From: Methyloversatilis sp. RAC08
GTDB lineage: Bacteria; Pseudomonadota; Gammaproteobacteria; Burkholderiales; Rhodocyclaceae
Reading direction: 5' to 3'
Assembly (NCBI RefSeq): GCF_001713355.1
Contig: NZ_CP016448.1
Coordinates: 3,410,001-3,474,000 of the forward strand
Length of the DNA stretch: 64,000 bases
Made by a program: the position numbers and the translations under genes. Below are positions 54,957-64,000 of this stretch, piece by piece; position 1 is the stretch's first letter, and each line of letters begins with the position of its first letter. Below the pieces are notes generated by a model. That model did no database searches. It had not been told where the DNA came from and was given only the letters and a program-made list of their open reading frames with translations.

Positions 54957-56099
54957 GTGTCCGCCCATGCGCCCGCGCTGCTCGCACTCGCCGATGGATC
55001 TGTCTTTCACGGCAAAAGCATCGGAGCGGAAACGATCACCACGGGCGAGGTGGTGTTCAACACCGCGATGACCGGCTATCAGGAAATCCTGACCGACCCG
55101 AGCTACACCCGCCAGATCGTCACGCTGACCTATCCGCACATCGGCAACACCGGCATCAACCACGAAGACGTCGAAGCCAGCCGCGTATTTGCCGCCGGTC
55201 TGGTCATTCGCGACCTGCCGTTGCGTTCATCGAACTTCCGCAGTCACCAGACGCTGGACGCCTATCTGCGGGAGCAGGGCATTGTCGGCATCGCCAATAT
55301 CGATACCCGCAAACTGACCCGCGTGCTGCGCGAAAAGGGCGCGCAGAGCGGTTGCCTGATGGCCGGCAAGGTCGATGCGGCCGAGGCCGTTGCCCAGGCA
55401 AGGGCGTTCGCCGGCCTGTCCGGCATGGACCTGGCGAAAGTCGTCAGTGCCAGGGAAGCTTACGAATGGACCGAGGGCGAGTGGCAGCTCGGCCGCGGTT
55501 TCGTGACGCCGGCGGCCATGCCGCGCCATGTTGTGGCCTACGATTTCGGCGTCAAGCGGAACATTCTGCGCATGCTTGCCAGCCGCGGCTGTCGGCTCAC
55601 CGTAGTGCCGGCGCAGACGCCGGCGGACGTGGTGCTGGCGATGAAACCTGATGGCGTTTTCCTGTCGAACGGCCCGGGAGACCCGGAACCTTGTGATTAC
55701 GCGGTGTCCGCCATCCGTACCTTCCTCGATCGCAGGGTTCCGACCTTCGGCATCTGCCTCGGCCATCAGCTGATGGGCCTTGCTGCGGGTGCCAGAACGT
55801 TGAAGATGAAGTTCGGCCACCATGGTGCGAACCATCCGGTGAAGGACAACGATTCCGGCCGTGTGCTGATCACCAGCCAGAATCATGGTTTTGCGGTGGA
55901 TCCGGCGACGCTGCCGGCCAATGTGCGCGTCACCCATGTATCGCTGTTCGACGGCAGCCTGCAAGGCATGGCCTGGACCGACCGTCCGGCCTTCTGCTTC
56001 CAGGGCCACCCGGAAGCCAGCCCGGGGCCACACGACGTGGCCTACCTGTTCGACCGATTCGTGAAGATGATGGAGGAGGGGTCAGGGGACAGAGGCTAG
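54957..56099 (+). CDS. carA: Carbamoyl-phosphate synthase small subunit CarA
   Basis: This 380-residue glutamine amidotransferase subunit releases ammonia for carbamoyl-phosphate synthesis. The start is GTG at 54957 ([20 protein letters not shown]), with AGGAG 7 nt upstream. It shows an N-terminal CarA domain and a class I GATase domain with the Cys in [15 protein letters not shown] and the His/Glu pair in [15 protein letters not shown]. Pairs with CarB, whose gene begins 85 nt downstream. Product feeds pyrimidine and arginine synthesis. Confidence 0.97.
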   Translation: MSAHAPALLALADGSVFHGKSIGAETITTGEVVFNTAMTGYQEILTDPSYTRQIVTLTYPHIGNTGINHEDVEASRVFAAGLVIRDLPLRSSNFRSHQTLDAYLREQGIVGIANIDTRKLTRVLREKGAQSGCLMAGKVDAAEAVAQARAFAGLSGMDLAKVVSAREAYEWTEGEWQLGRGFVTPAAMPRHVVAYDFGVKRNILRMLASRGCRLTVVPAQTPADVVLAMKPDGVFLSNGPGDPEPCDYAVSAIRTFLDRRVPTFGICLGHQLMGLAAGARTLKMKFGHHGANHPVKDNDSGRVLITSQNHGFAVDPATLPANVRVTHVSLFDGSLQGMAWTDRPAFCFQGHPEASPGPHDVAYLFDRFVKMMEEGSGDRG

Positions 56100-56184
56100 G
56101 GCCCGGGGATGCACGCGGGCGGCGCAGCCGCCCGGAAAGTCCACCCTGATCCCTTATCCCTGATCCACAGCCCCTCACAGACAA

Positions 56185-59400
<3,216 letters not shown>

Positions 59401-59401
59401 C

Positions 59402-59875
59402 ATGAGCGTACCTCTTACCGTGGCGGGTGCCGAAAAGCTGAAGCTGGAACTGCACCGCCTGAAAACCGTCGATCGCCCGGGCGTGATCGCCGCGATCGCC
59501 GAAGCGCGCTCGCATGGCGACCTGTCCGAAAACGCCGAGTACGACGCGGCGAAGGAGCGTCAGGGTTTTGTCGAGGGGCGCATTCAGGAAATCGAAGGCA
59601 AACTCGCCAACGCGCTGGTCATCGATCCGAAGACGCTGGATGCCGAAGGGCGCGTGGTCTTCGGCGCGACGGTCGATCTGGAAGATGTAGGGGCCGGCAA
59701 GCCGGTGAGCTACCAGATCGTCGGTGACGATGAGGCGGATCTGAAGTCCGGCATGATTTCGGTGAATTCGCCGATCGCCCGAGCGCTGATCGGCAAGTAC
59801 GCAGGCGATATGGCCGAGGTGCAGGCACCGGGCGGCGTGCGCGAGTACGAAATCGTGGATGTGCGCTACGTCTGA
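59402..59875 (+). CDS. greA: Transcription elongation factor GreA
   Basis: This 157-residue protein has an N-terminal coiled coil with the catalytic acidic tip ([20 protein letters not shown]) and a C-terminal FKBP-like domain ([20 protein letters not shown]). It stimulates RNA cleavage in backtracked RNA polymerase. It begins 1 nt after the carB stop and is likely co-transcribed. It is the last gene before the convergent yhbY. Confidence 0.97.
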   Translation: MSVPLTVAGAEKLKLELHRLKTVDRPGVIAAIAEARSHGDLSENAEYDAAKERQGFVEGRIQEIEGKLANALVIDPKTLDAEGRVVFGATVDLEDVGAGKPVSYQIVGDDEADLKSGMISVNSPIARALIGKYAGDMAEVQAPGGVREYEIVDVRYV

Positions 59876-59899
59876 AAAACCGCCTTCGCGGCCCGGTGC

Positions 59900-60355
59900 T
59901 TACCGGCCGCGCGCCTTGAAGGTGCTGGCGGGTTTGGCGTTGCGCGCCACACCGCGTCGGCCGGCGATCGGCTTGGCCGGCTTGCTGCGTGTCGGTACCG
60001 GCTTGCCGGCCGAAGGTTTGTCGCCCGCGTTTGCGCGTGTCTTGCGCACCGGTGCGGCAGGCGGTGCTGCCACGACATGCAGCGCCGGATTCGGACGGTA
60101 CAGCACAAGAATGTTGCCGATGCGCTGGATCGGGGCGGCGCCGAGCGCCTCGCAGGCCGCTGTCAGCCAGGCGTCGCGCTGTTCGCGCCCGGCGTCGAAC
60201 ACCCTCACCTTGATCAGTTCGTGCGAATTCAGCGCGAGCTCGATCTCCTTCAGAACGGCGTCCGTCAGCCCGTTCTGGGCAATCATCACGACCGGTTTGA
60301 GCGGATGGGCGCTGGCGCGAAGGGCGCGGCGTTCGTCAGGCGAAAGGGTCAACAT
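59900..60355 (-). CDS. yhbY: YhbY-family CRM-domain RNA-binding protein
   Basis: This 151-residue protein has a CRM domain (LSPDERRALRASAHPLKPVV, then MIAQNGLTDAVLKEIELALN, HELIKVRVFDAGREQRDAW) typical of YhbY, which binds the pre-50S ribosome. It also has a long basic Pro/Ala/Lys-rich tail (about residues 100-151) that is absent from the 97-residue E. coli protein. It is divergent from rlmE by only 34 nt, so both may share promoter elements; this pairing is conserved. Confidence 0.93.
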   Translation of the reverse strand: MLTLSPDERRALRASAHPLKPVVMIAQNGLTDAVLKEIELALNSHELIKVRVFDAGREQRDAWLTAACEALGAAPIQRIGNILVLYRPNPALHVVAAPPAAPVRKTRANAGDKPSAGKPVPTRSKPAKPIAGRRGVARNAKPASTFKARGR

Positions 60356-60389
60356 GTGCTTAATCCGTAAAGGCGCGCAAGTCTAAGTC

Positions 60390-61022
60390 ATGGCAAAGAA
60401 CAAAACCAGCCGCCAGTGGGTGCACGACCACATCAACGATCCTTACGTCAAGCAGGCGCAGGCGCAGGGCTATCGTTCGCGCGCCGCCTTCAAGCTGCTT
60501 CAGATCGATGAGCGCGACCGCCTGCTCGGCCCCGGCAAGGTGGTGGTCGATCTGGGCAGCACGCCCGGCGGCTGGTCGCAGGTGGCGGCGAAGAAGACCT
60601 TGCCGGGTGGTCGCGTGATCGCGCTCGACCTGTTGCCGATGGAGCCCGTGACCGGTGTTCATTTCATCCAGGGTGACTTTCGCGAAGACGATACGCTCGG
60701 CCAGCTGGTGACTGCACTGGACGGTCGGCCAGTCGGGCTTGTATTGTCGGACATGGCCCCCAATCTGACCGGAATAGCGCTGACCGATCAGGCCCGTTCG
60801 ATCCACCTGCTGGAACTGGCGCTGGAGTTTTCGCGCGAGTACCTGAAGAGCGGCGGTGACATGCTCGTCAAGGTGTTCCAGGGCACCGGCTTCGACGCGC
60901 TGCGGCGCGACATGGAACAGCTTTTCGATACCGTGTCCGTGCGAAAACCTGACAGTTCGCGCGACCGCAGTGCAGAGGTGTATCTTCTGTGTCGCGGCAG
61001 GCGCGGCGAGCCGTCTGCCTGA
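60390..61022 (+). CDS. rlmE: 23S rRNA 2'-O-ribose methyltransferase RlmE (FtsJ)
   Basis: This 210-residue enzyme methylates U2552 of 23S rRNA. It has the SAM-binding motif VVDLGSTPGGWSQVAAK, the catalytic Lys/Asp/Lys/Glu tetrad with Asp in LVLSDMAPNLTGI and Lys in MLVKVFQGTGF, and a basic N-terminus (AKNKTSRQWVHDHINDPY). It is heat-induced in E. coli with ftsH. It is 103 nt upstream of ftsH in the conserved rlmE-ftsH-folP-glmM order. Confidence 0.97.
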   Translation: MAKNKTSRQWVHDHINDPYVKQAQAQGYRSRAAFKLLQIDERDRLLGPGKVVVDLGSTPGGWSQVAAKKTLPGGRVIALDLLPMEPVTGVHFIQGDFREDDTLGQLVTALDGRPVGLVLSDMAPNLTGIALTDQARSIHLLELALEFSREYLKSGGDMLVKVFQGTGFDALRRDMEQLFDTVSVRKPDSSRDRSAEVYLLCRGRRGEPSA

Positions 61023-61125
61023 AAAGTCGTGCCCCGGACCCGGAACATAAAGCGCGTTGTCTGGTCTGTCTGTTGCTGCATTGATCCGGCCGGTTCCCCG
61101 GCCATCGTGATACTGAGGAACTGCC

Positions 61126-63012
61126 TTGAACAACATGTTCAAAAATCTAGCAATCTGGCTCGTGATCGGCATCGTGCTGATGACGGTTTTCAACCAGTTC
61201 AACCAGCGCCAGACTGCACAGGGCACGGTCGAATACTCCGAATTCCTTGACGAGGTCAAGGCAGGGCGCATTGCAAAGGTTGAAATCCAGGGCCGGACGC
61301 TGAATGCGGCGACCGTGGATGGCAAGCGCATCACCTCCTACGCACCGCCGCAGGACATCTGGCTGGTCAGCGATCTGCTGAAGAGCAATGTCAAGGTGGT
61401 CGCGAAGCCGGAGGAAGAACAGAGCTTCCTGATGAGCATTTTCGTGTCGTGGTTCCCGATGCTGCTGCTGATCGGCGTCTGGATCTTCTTCATGCGTCAG
61501 ATGCAGGGTGGCGGCCGTGGTGGCGCGTTCTCGTTCGGCAAGTCGAAGGCCAGGCTGCTCGATGAATCGACCAATACCATCACTTTCGTCGATGTCGCGG
61601 GCTGCGACGAGGCGAAGGAGGAAGTGGTCGAACTGGTCGAATTCCTGCGCGATCCGTCGAAATTCCAGAAACTGGGCGGCCGCATTCCGAAGGGCGTCCT
61701 GCTCGTGGGGTCACCGGGTACCGGCAAGACATTGCTTGCGAAGGCGATCGCCGGAGAAGCGAAGGTGCCCTTCTTCTCGATTTCCGGTTCGGATTTCGTT
61801 GAAATGTTCGTTGGCGTGGGCGCGGCACGCGTACGCGACATGTTCGAACAGGCCAAGAAGCAGGCGCCCTGCATCATCTTCATCGATGAAATCGATGCGG
61901 TCGGTCGTCAGCGCGGTGCCGGCATGGGCGGCGGCAACGACGAGCGCGAACAGACGCTGAACCAGTTGCTGGTCGAAATGGACGGCTTCGAAGGTCAGAC
62001 CGGCATCATCGTGATCGCTGCGACCAACCGGCCGGACGTGCTCGATCCCGCGCTGCTGCGCCCGGGCCGCTTCGACCGTCAGGTGGTGGTGCCGCTGCCG
62101 GATATCCGCGGTCGCGAACAGATTCTTGCGGTGCACATGCGCAAGGTACCGCTCGCACCGGACGTCAAGGCGGAAATCATCGCCCGCGGTACGCCGGGTT
62201 TCTCCGGCGCCGACCTGGCCAACCTTGTCAATGAGGCGGCGCTGTTCGCTGCGCGCGGCAACAAGCGCGTGGTCGACATGGAAGATTTCGAGCGCGCCAA
62301 GGACAAGATCATCATGGGTGCCGAGCGCCGCACCATGGTCATGGACGAGGAAGAAAAGCGGAACACCGCCTATCACGAGTCCGGCCACGCCGTCGTCGGC
62401 ATGCTGCTGCCCAAGTGCGATCCGGTCCACAAGGTGACGATCATCCCGCGTGGTCGTGCGCTGGGCGTGACGATGTCGCTGCCCGAAAAGGACCGCTACA
62501 GCTACGACAAGGAATACTGCCTGCAGCTCATTTCGATGATGCTGGCGGGGCGCATCGCGGAAGAGATATTCATGCACCAGATGACCAACGGGGCGGCGAA
62601 CGACTTCCAGCGCGCGACCGATCTGGCCCGCAGGATGGTGACGCAATGGGGCATGTCGGATCTGATGGGCGCCATGGTGTACGGCGAGGAAGAGGGCGAG
62701 GTGTTCCTAGGCCGTTCGATGGCCACCCACCGCAATATGTCGGAAACGACCATGCAGCGCGTCGATGCCGAAATCCGCCGCATCATCGATGATCGTTACG
62801 CCGAAGCGCGACGCCTGCTCGAGGAGAACCGCGACAAGGTCGAGGCGATGACCCAGGCGCTGCTGGACTTCGAAACCATCGACGCCGACCAGATCGATGA
62901 CGTGATGAACAGCCGGCCGGTCCGCCCGCCGAAGCCCACGTCGCGTCCGCCGAAGCCGTCGGCCGACAGCAATACGCCGGGCGCTGCCCCGAGTGCCGCC
63001 GCGCCGGCCTGA
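61126..63012 (+). CDS. ftsH: ATP-dependent zinc metalloprotease FtsH
   Basis: This 628-residue membrane protease begins at TTG 61126 ([20 protein letters not shown]), preceded by GAGGA 7 nt upstream; ATG 61135 is an alternative. It has two membrane helices (about 6-24 and 105-124), an AAA+ domain with Walker [19 protein letters not shown] and Walker [13 protein letters not shown], the pore FVEMF motif, and the zinc protease site HESGHAVVG. It degrades sigma-32, LpxC and damaged membrane proteins. Ends in a variable Pro-rich tail and a strong terminator. Confidence 0.98.
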   Translation: MNNMFKNLAIWLVIGIVLMTVFNQFNQRQTAQGTVEYSEFLDEVKAGRIAKVEIQGRTLNAATVDGKRITSYAPPQDIWLVSDLLKSNVKVVAKPEEEQSFLMSIFVSWFPMLLLIGVWIFFMRQMQGGGRGGAFSFGKSKARLLDESTNTITFVDVAGCDEAKEEVVELVEFLRDPSKFQKLGGRIPKGVLLVGSPGTGKTLLAKAIAGEAKVPFFSISGSDFVEMFVGVGAARVRDMFEQAKKQAPCIIFIDEIDAVGRQRGAGMGGGNDEREQTLNQLLVEMDGFEGQTGIIVIAATNRPDVLDPALLRPGRFDRQVVVPLPDIRGREQILAVHMRKVPLAPDVKAEIIARGTPGFSGADLANLVNEAALFAARGNKRVVDMEDFERAKDKIIMGAERRTMVMDEEEKRNTAYHESGHAVVGMLLPKCDPVHKVTIIPRGRALGVTMSLPEKDRYSYDKEYCLQLISMMLAGRIAEEIFMHQMTNGAANDFQRATDLARRMVTQWGMSDLMGAMVYGEEEGEVFLGRSMATHRNMSETTMQRVDAEIRRIIDDRYAEARRLLEENRDKVEAMTQALLDFETIDADQIDDVMNSRPVRPPKPTSRPPKPSADSNTPGAAPSAAAPA

Positions 63013-63034
63013 CCGGCGCTGCGCTGCAACCCCG

Positions 63035-63066
63035 ACCGGAGGCTGATGCCTCCGGTTTTCTTTTGT
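63035..63066 (+). terminator. Terminator after ftsH
   Basis: ACCGGAGGC/GCCTCCGGT stem with a TGAT loop, followed by TTTCTTTTG. It lies 22 nt after the ftsH stop and overlaps the start of folP, which suggests partial read-through or attenuation of the downstream genes. Confidence 0.75.
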
Positions 63067-63073
63067 GAGCGCC

Positions 63074-63931
63074 ATGAACGCACCTTCTGCCGCCCGAAGC
63101 TTTCACTGCGGTGACTACCGCCTTCCGCTCGACCGCCCGCTGATCATGGGCATCGTCAATGCCACGCCGGATTCATTCTCGGGCGACGGCGTGGCCTTCG
63201 ACCTTGAACGCGCCGTGGCGCAGGCTCGACAGTTCATCGCCGATGGCGCCGATGTGCTGGATATCGGTGGCGAATCCACCCGTCCGGGCTCCGATCCGGT
63301 ATCTGCGCAAGAAGAGCTGAGTCGGGTCGTACCGGTCATCGAAGCGCTGTCCGGCCTGGGCGTGCCGCTGTCGATCGACACCTGGAAACCGGAGGTGATG
63401 CGGGCGGCTCTGGCCGCGGGCGCGTCGCTGGTCAATGACATCAACGGCCTGCGCGCATCCGGCGCGCTGGACGTTGTCGCGGCGACCGATGCCGGTGTTT
63501 GCATCATGCACATGCAGGGCACGCCGCAAACCATGCAGCTTTCGCCGAGTTATGCCGATGTATGCCGTGAGGTGACTGATTTCCTTCTGCAAAGCGCCCG
63601 GCGGGCGCAGGATGCGGGCGTTGACCGGTCGCGCATCATGCTCGATCCGGGTTTCGGTTTCGGCAAGACCTCGGCGCACAACCTCGAATTGATCCGGGGG
63701 CTGACCGATCTGGCCGGATGCGGTTACCCGTTGCTGGTCGGCCTGTCCCGCAAATCCGTGCTGGGGCGGCTGACCGGGCGTCCGGTCACGGATCGCGTGG
63801 CTGCCAGTGTGGCGGCGGCGCTTGCGTCCGTTGCGCGGGGTGCATGGATGGTACGGGTACACGATGTGGCGGCGACGCGCGATGCGCTGGCTGTCTGGCA
63901 GGTCGCAGGGGTTTTCCCGGACCGCCCTTGA
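63074..63931 (+). CDS. folP: Dihydropteroate synthase FolP
   Basis: This 285-residue TIM-barrel enzyme condenses p-aminobenzoate with dihydropterin diphosphate in folate synthesis and is the sulfonamide target. Motifs: MGIVNATPDSFSGDG, LDIGGESTRPGSD, IMHMQGTPQTMQ, MLDPGFGFGKTSAHNLELIR and GLSRKSVLGRLTG. ATG 63074 (MNAPSAARSF) is preferred, but a GTG at 63065 is possible; neither has a strong ribosome-binding site. It lies 13 nt before glmM. Confidence 0.95.
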   Translation: MNAPSAARSFHCGDYRLPLDRPLIMGIVNATPDSFSGDGVAFDLERAVAQARQFIADGADVLDIGGESTRPGSDPVSAQEELSRVVPVIEALSGLGVPLSIDTWKPEVMRAALAAGASLVNDINGLRASGALDVVAATDAGVCIMHMQGTPQTMQLSPSYADVCREVTDFLLQSARRAQDAGVDRSRIMLDPGFGFGKTSAHNLELIRGLTDLAGCGYPLLVGLSRKSVLGRLTGRPVTDRVAASVAAALASVARGAWMVRVHDVAATRDALAVWQVAGVFPDRP

Positions 63932-63944
63932 GGAGACGAACAAG

Positions 63945-64000
63945 ATGTCGAGACGTTATTTCGGTACTGATGGCGTGCGTGGCCGTGTCGGTCAGGCGCC
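63945..64000 (+). CDS. glmM: Phosphoglucosamine mutase GlmM, N-terminal part (cut by window edge)
   Basis: Only 18 complete codons are visible (MSRRYFGTDGVRGRVGQA). They match the invariant GlmM start (RYFGTDGVRG). GlmM converts glucosamine-6-phosphate to glucosamine-1-phosphate for peptidoglycan and LPS. It starts 13 nt after folP with GAGGAG upstream, in the conserved folP-glmM order. Confidence 0.93.
   Translation, partial: MSRRYFGTDGVRGRVGQA

Noticed and set aside
54903-54957. A carA leader peptide starting at ATG 54903
   Set aside because: The frame has no stop before or near the carA start and lacks a ribosome-binding site.

Overview
The window is high-GC, gene-dense chromosomal DNA from a betaproteobacterium. 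The best fit is a Rhodocyclales/Nitrosomonadales-type free-living organism similar to Methyloversatilis; this is inferred from protein style and gene order, not from a search. Supporting signs are the block recN|fur|bamE|dapB|carA|carB|greA|yhbY|rlmE|ftsH|folP|glmM, a GTP-type PEP carboxykinase, PEP-CTERM secreted proteins and a sigma-54/FlrBC-style flagellar hierarchy.

Layout. (1) 1-9.1 kb: flagellar basal-body and export genes fliFGHIJK on the minus strand (fliK is cut by the window edge). Divergent to them are the flrB-flrC two-component pair and fliE, each behind a good sigma-54 promoter. (2) 9.1-16.1 kb: an accessory region with a broken PEP-CTERM gene, an overlapping four-gene operon (PEP-CTERM protein, two PEP-CTERM metzincin-like proteases, a VOC protein), a beta-CASP metallo-beta-lactamase protein, a membrane protein and a DUF4394 PEP-CTERM protein. 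(3) 16.3-18.0 kb: an Rcp-type response regulator and a histidine kinase whose membrane domain matches plant and cyanobacterial ethylene-receptor sensor domains. (4) 18.1-24.7 kb: ycgR, an FlhB C-terminal-like gene, a second FliK-like gene, fliT, fliS, fliD, flaG and fliC with a sigma-28 promoter. (5) 24.7-29.6 kb: a long inverted repeat, a frameshifted GGDEF gene, a NarL/UhpB-type signalling pair and tRNA-Thr(TGT). (6) 29.9-39 kb: a hypothetical gene, lpxH, two cyclophilins, an L,D-transpeptidase and a TPR protein that share a C-terminal domain, cysS (two apparent single-base frameshifts), a Crp/Fnr regulator and pckG. (7) 39-48.5 kb: dnaJ, dnaK and grpE with sigma-32 promoters, a Ser/Thr kinase fused to a cyclic-nucleotide-binding domain, an AP2-like protein, hemH, hrcA and nadK. 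(8) 48.5-64 kb: recN, fur, bamE, dapB, a large hybrid kinase, carAB, greA, yhbY, rlmE, ftsH, folP and the start of glmM.

How the parts work together. The flagellar genes show a readable cascade: sigma-54 to flrBC, FlrC plus sigma-54 to fliE, sigma-28 to fliC, with YcgR as a c-di-GMP brake and a (broken) diguanylate cyclase nearby. The core block serves heat shock, iron regulation, outer-membrane assembly, lysine/peptidoglycan, pyrimidine/arginine, folate and cell-wall precursor synthesis.

The strongest candidates for new biology are the ethylene-receptor-like kinase/regulator pair and the translationally coupled PEP-CTERM protease operon. Several single-base frameshifts, including two in the essential cysS, suggest residual indel errors in the assembly.
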